NCBI RefSeq assembly: GCF_012911895.1
Contig: NZ_JAAXCV010000020.1
Location: 1 to 64,000 of the forward strand
DNA length: 64,000 nucleotides
Source: Bacillus sp. RO3
Lineage (GTDB): Bacteria; Bacillota; Bacilli; Bacillales; Bacillaceae_B
Direction: 5' to 3'
Shown here in pieces: positions 1 through 7,461 of this stretch. Within the stretch, counting starts at the first letter, position 1. Every line of letters begins with the position of its first letter. A program made the position numbers and the translations under genes. Under the pieces are notes generated by a model. That model saw only the letters and a program-made list of their open reading frames with translations, was not told the DNA's origin and did no database searches.

Positions 1-41
1 TGTTTTTTCACATCTTCCATTGGTCCATTTCGTTTACTCAT
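1..41 (-). CDS. 5' end of an unidentified gene, cut by the window edge
   Basis: Reading leftward from an ATG at 41, the frame stays open to the window edge and gives MSKRNGPMEDVKK. A strong Shine-Dalgarno (AAGGAGGAG) lies about 7 bases upstream, so this is a real start. Thirteen residues are too few to name the protein. It lies downstream of the P1 peptidase on the same strand, but a repeat element and an inverted repeat separate them, so it probably has its own promoter. Confidence 0.7.
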   Translation of the reverse strand, partial: MSKRNGPMEDVKK

Positions 42-101
42 TTGGACTCCTCCTTTGATACATCTATCTTAAGGCTTTTAGATTATGGTGTCCAAATGAG
101 T
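36..101. repeat. 12-bp perfect inverted repeat around a start codon
   Basis: ACTCATTTGGAC at 36-47 is matched exactly by its reverse complement at 90-101. The left arm contains the start codon of the gene that runs off the window. In that gene's transcript the two arms could pair and hide the ATG and nearby SD. It could equally be a protein site or a duplicated gene start. Confidence 0.55.
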
Positions 102-115
102 TAGGGGGCTAAATA

Positions 116-156
116 GAATCGATCCTCAATCCAATGAATTGATCCCCGGTGTCGAA
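116..156 (+). repeat. 20-bp-period intergenic repeat, copy 1 (two units)
   Basis: Two units with the core [TG]AATTGATCC start at 116 and 136, exactly 20 bp apart. They are followed by the box GGTGTCGAA that closes every copy of this family in the window. This is the shortest of four copies; the others are near 9.9, 20.6 and 28.3 kb. It lies between two genes transcribed leftward. Confidence 0.65.
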
Positions 157-182
157 ACATGCAGCCGAACATCCCCGGTCCA

Positions 183-1247
183 TCATTTCAATGAAACATC
201 GTACTCTGCCAGTAGATCCTTAAAGGCAGGCCGTTCATTCCCGTCCCGTCCCACCACGCGGGTGGCCGTCACCAGTGAGTTTAACACGGCTTCTTCTGTC
301 GCTTCACCCATGGCCCGGAAGGCAAGGTCGATGTCTTCCTCATGTATGATGGGAAGGGACAGGCACTGTGAGGTTTGATCATGGGGGATCCGGGTGGCTG
401 TGGAGAAACCGATGACGATTTCCCCGCTTCCCGTCGTGATAATGGATCCGGTGCGGGATAACCCTGTGATTGCCCGTTTGATGATCCGGTTGAGCTGCCT
501 TTCTGATACAGGGAGGTCGGTTGCCGCAATGATGATGATCGACCCTTTATCCCGCTCCTCCCGGGTTTGGAGGATCCTCTCTTTCAGTTCCTCCCCGACG
601 GCTTTCCCGTTCACTTTCAGGTCACTGAGTATGCCGAAGTTGGACAGGACCAATACGCCAAGGGTGTACGTTCCATGATCCATCTTCATGGTTCTTGACG
701 ACGTGCCGATCCCGCCTTTCAGGGAATAGCAGAGCATACCTGTTCCCGCTCCCACCGTTCCTTCCTCCACGTCCGGCGATGTTTCATGAAGCGCCTTCAT
801 CACATGTTCACCCTCAATAAATCTTGCCCGGACATCATTTAAGAACATGTCATTGCATTCACATATGACAGGATTGACGGTTCCCGTCGTCCGGCCGATT
901 TCCGGATTACGTTCAAGCATATAGTCAATCAGGGCGTCCGCTGCAGTGCCGATGCTTAACGTATTCGTCAACACAATGGGGGTTTCCAATGTGCCAAGCT
1001 CGTTGATCTGGATCGTGCCCATCGTCTTCCCGAAGCCATTGATGACATGGGTGGAGGCAACCAGTTTTTCCTTAAAGACATTCCCTTGATGAGGCAAAAT
1101 TGCCGTCACACCCGTTTGGCAATCACCGTCACTGAGTGTGACGTGGCCCACTGTAACGCCCTCCACATCCGTGATCGAGTTGCGGCGCCCCGTTTCGAGT
1201 TTGCCGATTTTCACTCCATAGTCCCTGATTCTTTTTTGAGGGGTCAT
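183..1247 (-). CDS. P1 (S58/DmpA) family peptidase
   Basis: This 354-residue protein matches the DmpA-like self-processing N-terminal-nucleophile hydrolases, which cut themselves and then act as aminopeptidases, often on D- or beta-amino acid peptides. Seen: the family region YTLGVLVLSNFG near residue 193 and the expected cleavage site Gly235-Ser236 before a hydrophobic strand (SIIIIAATD). Ser236 would become the nucleophile. No signal peptide is visible, so it is probably cytoplasmic. It starts 18 bases after the Nif3-like gene and is probably co-transcribed with it. The substrate cannot be told from sequence. Confidence 0.85.
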   Translation of the reverse strand: MTPQKRIRDYGVKIGKLETGRRNSITDVEGVTVGHVTLSDGDCQTGVTAILPHQGNVFKEKLVASTHVINGFGKTMGTIQINELGTLETPIVLTNTLSIGTAADALIDYMLERNPEIGRTTGTVNPVICECNDMFLNDVRARFIEGEHVMKALHETSPDVEEGTVGAGTGMLCYSLKGGIGTSSRTMKMDHGTYTLGVLVLSNFGILSDLKVNGKAVGEELKERILQTREERDKGSIIIIAATDLPVSERQLNRIIKRAITGLSRTGSIITTGSGEIVIGFSTATRIPHDQTSQCLSLPIIHEEDIDLAFRAMGEATEEAVLNSLVTATRVVGRDGNERPAFKDLLAEYDVSLK

Positions 1248-1265
1248 GGTCTCGCCTCCATTCTA

Positions 1266-2183
1266 TTAAACCCACCATTCCCCTTGAGGAATTAACCGGA
1301 TACTCTTAAAATGTAAATTCTCTTCAAACCAACGGTACATCAGTGTTTTATGGACAAGATATTCTGAAGCCGAGTGGGAGACGCCGATTAACGACATGTT
1401 TGTATGTCCTGCATATACTTTCATTTCGTCATATCTCCGTTTTCCGTAATCATTGTCGATATGACAATGGATTTCACCAGAGATATAGGCGTCCACCCCC
1501 TGGTCTTCCGCCATTTGCATCCAGCTGGTCTTATCTCCGCATCCAGCCACGATGGCCACTTTTTTAATTTTCTTTTTCTTTCCTTTAAAATCCACATAGG
1601 GAATATCGAATATCACCTTCAGTTTTTCCATCAAGCTGTCTGTATTGGTCTCTGTTATTTCACCGATGATTCCAATGTCACCATGCTTTTCATCATGAAT
1701 AAAACGATCAGTGATTTCGACGTTCAACTCTTCTGCGATGGCCTGACTCGTCCCTAAGGTCTTGTGATAATCAAGGGGGGCATGGCAAGTATAGATGGAA
1801 AGGCCTTTTCCCCTTATCTGTTCTATTAATGATTCATCGATGGGTACGAATCCCCTCCCCCATTTTCCTCGGGGATCACCGCACTCCATCAGAATTGGGT
1901 GGTGCATAAACAGTAGGTCTCCAGGCTTCCCGTCACGGATGAAGGCCTCCAATACATCCCTGGTAGGGAAAACGGCAAGGAATAGATTTTCCACCTCAAG
2001 GTCTCCTTTGATCATCAACCCGTTGAATAACTCGTTGAATTTGGGTTCGAAATTCCCTCTCCAATCACCTTTTCCTTCATAAACCTGTGGAATGAATCTG
2101 CTAAAAGCAGGATCTTTCCCAAAGCTCTCTATATCAAATGTATCATCCAGCTTGCGAACGATATTCAGTACGGTCTCCACCAT
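1266..2183 (-). CDS. Nif3-like dinuclear metal-centre protein
   Basis: A 305-residue member of the Nif3/YqfO family, hexameric proteins with a two-metal site and no firmly settled function. Metal-binding motifs are visible: His94-His95-Pro, the CHAPLD stretch around residue 133, and SHSASE near the C-terminus (His270, Glu274). I chose the ATG at 2183 because it has a strong SD (AAAGGGGGGG) about 6 bases upstream; an ATG 12 codons earlier has none. The protein is shorter than YqfO forms that carry an inserted PII-like domain. It precedes the P1 peptidase gene with an 18-base gap. Confidence 0.85.
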   Translation of the reverse strand: MVETVLNIVRKLDDTFDIESFGKDPAFSRFIPQVYEGKGDWRGNFEPKFNELFNGLMIKGDLEVENLFLAVFPTRDVLEAFIRDGKPGDLLFMHHPILMECGDPRGKWGRGFVPIDESLIEQIRGKGLSIYTCHAPLDYHKTLGTSQAIAEELNVEITDRFIHDEKHGDIGIIGEITETNTDSLMEKLKVIFDIPYVDFKGKKKKIKKVAIVAGCGDKTSWMQMAEDQGVDAYISGEIHCHIDNDYGKRRYDEMKVYAGHTNMSLIGVSHSASEYLVHKTLMYRWFEENLHFKSIRLIPQGEWWV

Positions 2184-2246
2184 AAGCCCCCCCTTTGCCA
2201 AAGAATAGATTTTCCTCATATCGTATTCCTTTTAGAGCTTCCCCCG

Positions 2247-3377
2247 TCACAATCCACTAAAACAATCCACCACCATATCCCCAACATCATGATGCATGCT
2301 TCCATCAAAGTTCAGTAAGACCACGACTCCAAGACCCAGTTCAGGGACCATCTTGATCAGGGATCTTACCCCCATCTGACCTCCTCCATGTTCGATGATT
2401 TTATATCCTTTGTAGGTGTCGGTGAACCAGGCAAGTCCGTAGCTTCTGACCTCGCTTCCAAACCGCCAGTCTTCGCTGACAAGATGGACCGGCTTTTGCA
2501 TGTCTTCCTTCAACTCTTGACAAAGGATGTCCGCTCCTTCATTTAAATGAAATCTGACATATTTGGCTAAGTCATTGGCCGTTGAATACAAGTAGCCGAT
2601 GGGTGCCGAAATGGGATTGATGGGGAAAGGAGTTTCTGTTTGATCCTCGCCTAAATAATAGCGGGCACTGTTATGGTCTTTCTGCACTTTCTGTGGATCA
2701 GCCGTTGTCCGTGTCATGTCCAAAGGTGCAAGGACTTTCTCTCTCAGGTGCGATTCCCACGTTTCACCTGTCACTTTTTCAAACAGATCGGCAAGGATCA
2801 CATAGGCATCTGTGCAATAATCCCATCCCTCCCCCGGTGTATAGTCCAGTTCCACTTTCTTGAACCATTTTGTGATATCGTCTCTTGCTTCAATACTCGT
2901 TATCTCTTCTTCTGTCAGCTTGTAATGATCCAGTGCTTCCTGGAATTCTGTCGGTGTATCCGAGAAGATTTCCTTTACATTGGGGGCGATCATGTTGGCT
3001 ATCCCTATTTCTGAAGGAAATCCTGCCGTATGGGACAACACATGTCGAACTGTGATGCGATCACTCTGTTCTTTATTCTTTGTCCGGAAGTAAGGCAGAT
3101 GGGTAACAATCGGATCATCCAGTGCCACCAGGTTCTCCTCTACAAGCTGCATGATTGAAACGGCCATGAAATTTTTTGATACACTTTGAATGCTCATCAA
3201 AGTATCCCCATCCATCGGGCGTTCTTCCGGTTGTAACCGGGAGTGGCCGAATCCTTTAGAATATATAATCTCGGTGTCTTTCACTATGGCGACGCTGCAT
3301 CCGGCTCCCTTGTGCTGATGAAGCATATCATTGATGGAATCGGTTAGTTGATTCATTGTTTCGGTATAATTCTGCAT
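2247..3377 (-). CDS. Serine hydrolase, class C beta-lactamase / PBP4* fold
   Basis: A 376-residue protein with the three active-site motifs of the penicillin-binding protein-like beta-lactamase family: Ser65-Val-Ser-Lys68, Tyr187-Cys-Thr189 in the place of Tyr-x-Asn, and His330-Gly-Gly near the C-terminus. There is no clear signal peptide, so it is probably a cytoplasmic esterase or peptidase rather than a resistance enzyme. The start has a good SD (AAGGAGAG). It lies 39 bases downstream of the HTH-TPR regulator and upstream of the Nif3-like gene, so all four minus-strand genes may be read together. Confidence 0.85.
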   Translation of the reverse strand: MQNYTETMNQLTDSINDMLHQHKGAGCSVAIVKDTEIIYSKGFGHSRLQPEERPMDGDTLMSIQSVSKNFMAVSIMQLVEENLVALDDPIVTHLPYFRTKNKEQSDRITVRHVLSHTAGFPSEIGIANMIAPNVKEIFSDTPTEFQEALDHYKLTEEEITSIEARDDITKWFKKVELDYTPGEGWDYCTDAYVILADLFEKVTGETWESHLREKVLAPLDMTRTTADPQKVQKDHNSARYYLGEDQTETPFPINPISAPIGYLYSTANDLAKYVRFHLNEGADILCQELKEDMQKPVHLVSEDWRFGSEVRSYGLAWFTDTYKGYKIIEHGGGQMGVRSLIKMVPELGLGVVVLLNFDGSMHHDVGDMVVDCFSGL

Positions 3378-3416
3378 GTTGACTCTCCTTGTAATCTATT
3401 ATTCTTACATGATCCA

Positions 3417-4658
3417 TTACATAAAGGCTATGATCTCAGCTTTACTTTTCTGTAACAGCTGATTACTGAACGCTGCTTCTGCAGGCAGTGGGATCCTTCT
3501 GAACAGATCGGCGCTCGCCTGACTAAAGAAGTAGGCAAGTTTTTCATCCCTTTCCTCCACCAGGTAGCCTGCCCCCAGAAGCCTGTAAATTTCACCCCGT
3601 AAATACGTTGAGTCCCCGCTAGCCAAACTTTCAAGGGCTCTTTCGCAATACTGTCGGGTGTGATAGAACTCTCCTTGAATGAAGTGACAAATCCCTATCT
3701 CCACCAGACACTTTGAAAAAAGTTCCGGATCTCTCTTTCTCGCATACCATGTGCAGCATGCCAGCATATCCCGGAACGAATCCAGGTTGCCGAGCTTTCT
3801 CTCTATAGCTGCCAGATTGAAGAGAGCTGCCATCTGATCTTTTTGACTTTGATGCTGGTAATACCCGACACATGTTTCGGTCCATGACTTGGCTTTCACG
3901 TAATCTTTTTGATGTAAATACGCTTTCCCGATTCCCATGGAGATGTCTCCAAGCTGTTTCTCATCTCCTTCAAGCTTTGCACATTCGAAGGCAGACAGAT
4001 ACACACTCAATGCATCCTCCACACTTCCGACTCTTATGTAACATGTTCCTAGAAACGTATAGGTTTCTGCAATGGAACGGTGATAGCTCTTGAGCCCCTT
4101 CACCAGCTGGATCGCCTGCTGATAATGGGCAATGGAATCGTGAAACCGTTCCATCCTGAAGTAGAGCTTTGCCACTTTCATCTGTACGTCATACCGGAGA
4201 AGGCGGTCACCGACCTTTTCCAGGTACTGCTTTCTTTCCATATAACAGTGGTACGCCTGGTCATACTGCTTCTTCGAGATCCAGAAATCGATTCTCATAA
4301 GGAAAGCCTTAACCCAAAGATAATCATCCATCTTCAGTTGTTCCAGGCGGTCCAGCCATACAAACCCGTCCTCTGCATTCCCTTGTCCGATCAACTGCTC
4401 TGCCTGCCTGAGATAGGCTGCCCCCACCACTTCATGATACTCCCTGGCTTCTCCTTGAAAATAGTGGACAGGCTTTTGCAGGTGAAAGGCGAGTTTCTCC
4501 AATGTCTGTTCACTTGGAATCGTATGCCCATTCTCCACCATGCTGATATAGGAACGGGTCATCACCATTTCACCTGCCAGCTGTTGTTGGGATATCCCGA
4601 TTTCACGCCTTGCTTTTCTTACTTTTTCACCGATCACCTTCCATGGCTCCTTCCTCAT
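3417..4658 (-). CDS. XRE-type HTH regulator with TPR domain (RRNPP-like architecture)
   Basis: A 413-residue protein with an N-terminal helix-turn-helix (about residues 9-63, core helices 23-44) followed by TPR-like helical repeats to the C-terminus. This size and order match the RRNPP regulators (NprR, PlcR type), which bind short imported peptides through the TPR part. I found no small peptide gene beside it, so peptide control is only a possibility. It is divergent from an MBL-fold hydrolase gene, and the shared 100-base gap holds CTTAC/GTAAG repeats that suit an operator for this protein. Confidence 0.75.
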   Translation of the reverse strand: MRKEPWKVIGEKVRKARREIGISQQQLAGEMVMTRSYISMVENGHTIPSEQTLEKLAFHLQKPVHYFQGEAREYHEVVGAAYLRQAEQLIGQGNAEDGFVWLDRLEQLKMDDYLWVKAFLMRIDFWISKKQYDQAYHCYMERKQYLEKVGDRLLRYDVQMKVAKLYFRMERFHDSIAHYQQAIQLVKGLKSYHRSIAETYTFLGTCYIRVGSVEDALSVYLSAFECAKLEGDEKQLGDISMGIGKAYLHQKDYVKAKSWTETCVGYYQHQSQKDQMAALFNLAAIERKLGNLDSFRDMLACCTWYARKRDPELFSKCLVEIGICHFIQGEFYHTRQYCERALESLASGDSTYLRGEIYRLLGAGYLVEERDEKLAYFFSQASADLFRRIPLPAEAAFSNQLLQKSKAEIIAFM

Positions 4659-4660
4659 TT

Positions 4661-4686
4661 GCTTACCCTCGTAAGTAGATGCTTAC
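4661..4686. promoter_or_regulatory. Candidate operator, interleaved CTTAC/GTAAG repeats
   Basis: GCTTAC at 4661 and again at 4681 flank GTAAG at 4671, giving two overlapping dyads (CTTAC-4-GTAAG and GTAAG-6-CTTAC). The site sits immediately 5' of the HTH-TPR regulator and upstream of the -10 of the divergent MBL gene, where an autoregulator would act. Confidence 0.5.
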
Positions 4687-4721
4687 CTTATTTTACACTA
4701 CTTTCCACTTCTTATGGTCCA

Positions 4722-4727
4722 TATAAT
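4722..4727 (+). promoter_or_regulatory. -10 box TATAAT for the MBL-fold gene
   Basis: A perfect TATAAT lies 35 bases before the MBL gene start. No good -35 is found at 16-18 bases; TTTACA at 4692 is too far away. This fits a promoter that needs an activator. Confidence 0.5.
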
Positions 4728-4761
4728 GGAAGTAACCACATCTTACAGGAGGAATTTTCTT

Positions 4762-5586
4762 ATGAAAAAATATGTATGCACCACTTGCGGCACCCAATAT
4801 CAACCATCCGATCAGGAGCCCGACGGCTGCGTGATTTGTATGGAAGAGAGGCAGTACGTCCACCCCGACGGGCAAACGTGGACCACCTTAATGGAAATGA
4901 AGGAATCCGGCATCTATTCAAACCGCCTGATCCATGAACAGCCTGGACTGACAAGCATCACAACCGAGCCCAGGTTCGGGATCGGACAAACCGCCTACTT
5001 ACTGGAAGAGCAGGGGTATAGGCTGTTGTGGGATTGTATTTCCTATCTGGATGAGGCTACAAAAGAGCTTTTGTCACAGGACGGAGGCATCGATGCCATT
5101 GCCCTGTCCCACCCCCATTATTATTCCACACAGGCTGAATGGGCCAAGACATTCGACTGCCCCATCTATATTCATGAGGATGACTGGCAGTGGGTGCAGG
5201 ACCCTAGTGACCGCATCATCTTCTGGAAGGGAGAATCCAACGTACTATCGAATGGAATCACCCTTTATCGCCTTGGTGGACATTTTAAAGGAGGGGCGGT
5301 CTTACACTGGGAAAACACCCGTACCAATCAGGGGGTTCTCCTTACGGGGGACATCATTCAGGTGGTGGCAGACCAGCAATGGGTGAGCTTTATGTACAGC
5401 TATCCCAACCTGATTCCCTTACCTGCAGAAAAAGTCGGGGCAATGGCACGGGCCGTCAAACCTCTCTCATATAATCAACTCTACAATGCATTTCATCGGG
5501 AAATCCCGGATAACGCCGATCAGGCAGTCCAACGTTCTGCCGAAAGATATATAAAAGCGCTGAATGGCAGCTGGTTTTCAACCTGA
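4762..5586 (+). CDS. MBL-fold metallo-hydrolase with N-terminal Cys4 knuckle
   Basis: A 274-residue protein. Residues 6-26 hold two Cys-x-x-Cys pairs (C6/C9, C23/C26), which probably bind zinc. The rest is a metallo-beta-lactamase fold: SHPHYYST (His117, His119), GGHFKGG (His174) and LLTGDII (Asp197). The first motif deviates from HxHxDH, so the metal site may hold one ion or differ in chemistry. The ATG at 4762 is preferred because of the SD AGGAGG eight bases upstream. It is divergent from the HTH-TPR regulator, which probably controls it. The substrate is unknown. Confidence 0.8.
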   Translation: MKKYVCTTCGTQYQPSDQEPDGCVICMEERQYVHPDGQTWTTLMEMKESGIYSNRLIHEQPGLTSITTEPRFGIGQTAYLLEEQGYRLLWDCISYLDEATKELLSQDGGIDAIALSHPHYYSTQAEWAKTFDCPIYIHEDDWQWVQDPSDRIIFWKGESNVLSNGITLYRLGGHFKGGAVLHWENTRTNQGVLLTGDIIQVVADQQWVSFMYSYPNLIPLPAEKVGAMARAVKPLSYNQLYNAFHREIPDNADQAVQRSAERYIKALNGSWFST

Positions 5587-5602
5587 TGAGAGAAACCAGC
5601 TT

Positions 5603-5631
5603 GAAAGCCATCATCTTGGATGATGGCTTTC
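5603..5631 (+). terminator. Intrinsic terminator after the MBL gene
   Basis: GAAAGCCATCATC pairs exactly with GATGATGGCTTTC across a 3-base loop, just after the stop codon. The T-tract is short. Confidence 0.7.
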
Positions 5632-5648
5632 TTGTACATTCCCTGCCC

Positions 5649-5936
5649 TTAGAAATAGGTGACAATCATCACGACGAAACTGATGACTGTATATAGTACC
5701 GCTCCGTAAAACACGCCACCCACATTCGTTTTCATCTCATTTTCCTTTTGAACCTTCCAAACCGCTTCACTTGCTTCCAGCGTGGCTCCCTTCGATAACG
5801 TTCCGCCGCTGCTGCTAAAATAGAAGAGGACTACCGCCAAACCGAGGCCGATAAAGAAACTCCATTCGCTATACGGGAACGGGATGAGGACACTTGCCCC
5901 CCACACTAGTAGTCCAATGACTACAGCTGAAACCAC
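5649..5936 (-). CDS. Small membrane protein, start blurred by a 7-A tract
   Basis: The open frame (95 residues from a GTG) has transmembrane stretches near both ends and a polar middle. The GTG has no SD. An ATG at 5959, with GAGGAG upstream, opens a frame that meets this one only if the A7 tract just after it had eight As; the product would then begin MKKNVGWAVVSAVV, a natural membrane-protein start. So the gene carries a -1 indel at its start, slips during expression, or has a sequencing error there. Family not recognised. Confidence 0.55.
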   Translation of the reverse strand: MVSAVVIGLLVWGASVLIPFPYSEWSFFIGLGLAVVLFYFSSSGGTLSKGATLEASEAVWKVQKENEMKTNVGGVFYGAVLYTVISFVVMIVTYF

Positions 5937-6038
5937 TGCCCACCCAACGTTTTTTTCATCTATCTAACCACTCCTCTGGTGGCTATTCTACGAGATGGAA
6001 GGGGAAAAAGTTTCGGGTTTTCAGAATATTTATAAAAA

Positions 6039-6068
6039 AAGAGCTTACCCGGTTATCGATAAGCTCTT
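6039..6068 (-). terminator. Intrinsic terminator of the first MFS gene
   Basis: AAGAGCTTA pairs with TAAGCTCTT across a 12-base loop, followed on the minus strand by a run of seven Ts. Confidence 0.8.
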
Positions 6069-6091
6069 CAAAAATAACCTTACGCTCTCCT

Positions 6092-7363
6092 TTATTTCCC
6101 TACAGCCGCTTCCGTTTTCACAACAGGTGTATCTTTCCCTGCACTCTTCAAGGCAACCTTGGAAAAGAAGATCCCCAGGACGACCAGTCCTAAAAACCCT
6201 GCGCCCATAGCCATTCCGCCAATGATGTTTCCGACAATCAAGCCGGCAGCCCCAATCATTTTACCGACCTGGAACACCAATCCGTTCATGGCCATATAGG
6301 CCCCGCGTTTGCTGTCATCGACAATATCAGCCAAGAGGGACTGCCTTGTTGGCACATAGAGCAGTTCTCCGATGGTCAGGACGATGACAGAAAGGAAGAG
6401 TGTGAGAACGTGGTTGCTGAAGGCCATGAAGAAGTAGCCAAGTCCGAATAAGATGAATCCGGTGTACATGATGGGCTCCTCTTTTCTGCCGGTGATCCAT
6501 TTCGCAGCAGCAGCCGTGAATAGGACAATCATCAGGGTATTGACGACGGTCAGCACGCTCAATAACCGAATCCCATCCATTTCAAACGAGATCAGGTTAA
6601 ATAACCCGATCGTTTGCGGGATGATTTCCTCTTCCAGTCTGACGGAAATGAAATTGTTTCGTTGAAATTCGATGGATAGAATCGCGATTCCCCCGAAGGT
6701 AAAGGCCATGAATGTCCAATCTTTCATGACAAGACCATAGCTCTTTAAAAGAGGCTTGATCCCGTAGCTCCCTTCACCTTTTACCTTTTTAACCTGGTAC
6801 GTATCGACGATCAGGGCGGCTGTCATCCAAAGTGTCACCAACCCCATCAGGAGAAGGACCGCAATCAATTCAAAGAAATGATGCTCGAAGAACCAGCCTC
6901 CGATCATCAGACCGATCATAATGGACAGGTTCACAGCCCAGTAATTGACGGAGTACATGAATGCCCTTGTTTCCTTCGTGCTCACATCTATCAGCATGGC
7001 TTCGGAGGCAGGATTGACAATCCCTGATGAAACACCGATCAAGAGCAGCATGATAAACGTGATCCATGGAGAAGTGTAGATGGGGGAATTGACCGCTAGC
7101 AGCCCTGCAAATGCCGCTGCCTTCATGGCTTCACCAACCACCATCAGCCGCTTCCTGCCTATGATATCGGCGAGGTACCCCCCGTACAATCCTACAAGAA
7201 ACTGAACCGCCACCTGAATGAATAGAAGAATCCCTGCAACGGAAGCATTGATTTCTTTCGTGAAATAAATGGCCATGAATGGGAAAACAGCTGAGCCCAC
7301 CACCCGGCTTAAAAATGACGTATAAATCCTGACTTTGATATTTGGGTGTAATGTTTTAAACAT
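6092..7363 (-). CDS. MFS transporter (drug/sugar efflux type), module 1
   Basis: A 423-residue, twelve-helix major facilitator protein. The loop signature DIIGRKR between helices 2 and 3 (about residues 65-71) marks a drug:proton antiporter-like member. It probably exports a small organic molecule using the proton gradient. It is divergent from an SgrR-type regulator, and the same pair occurs again near 52 kb; the proteins begin with the same NIKVR...SAV.PFMA pattern. A short intergenic region holds both promoters, so the regulator probably senses the exported compound. Substrate unknown. Confidence 0.85.
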   Translation of the reverse strand: MFKTLHPNIKVRIYTSFLSRVVGSAVFPFMAIYFTKEINASVAGILLFIQVAVQFLVGLYGGYLADIIGRKRLMVVGEAMKAAAFAGLLAVNSPIYTSPWITFIMLLLIGVSSGIVNPASEAMLIDVSTKETRAFMYSVNYWAVNLSIMIGLMIGGWFFEHHFFELIAVLLLMGLVTLWMTAALIVDTYQVKKVKGEGSYGIKPLLKSYGLVMKDWTFMAFTFGGIAILSIEFQRNNFISVRLEEEIIPQTIGLFNLISFEMDGIRLLSVLTVVNTLMIVLFTAAAAKWITGRKEEPIMYTGFILFGLGYFFMAFSNHVLTLFLSVIVLTIGELLYVPTRQSLLADIVDDSKRGAYMAMNGLVFQVGKMIGAAGLIVGNIIGGMAMGAGFLGLVVLGIFFSKVALKSAGKDTPVVKTEAAVGK

Positions 7364-7461
7364 CGTATCATCTCCTCTACATTTCCATTATGTGCTAGAA
7401 GAAAAGGGGTAAAAAGGGTACAATAAAGGAAATAATGTCCCCTTTTAGGAGGAGTATGGAA

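Noticed and set aside
4080-4937. 285-codon plus-strand frame across the HTH-TPR gene
   Set aside because: It overlaps two well-supported genes, lacks an SD and shows no family features.
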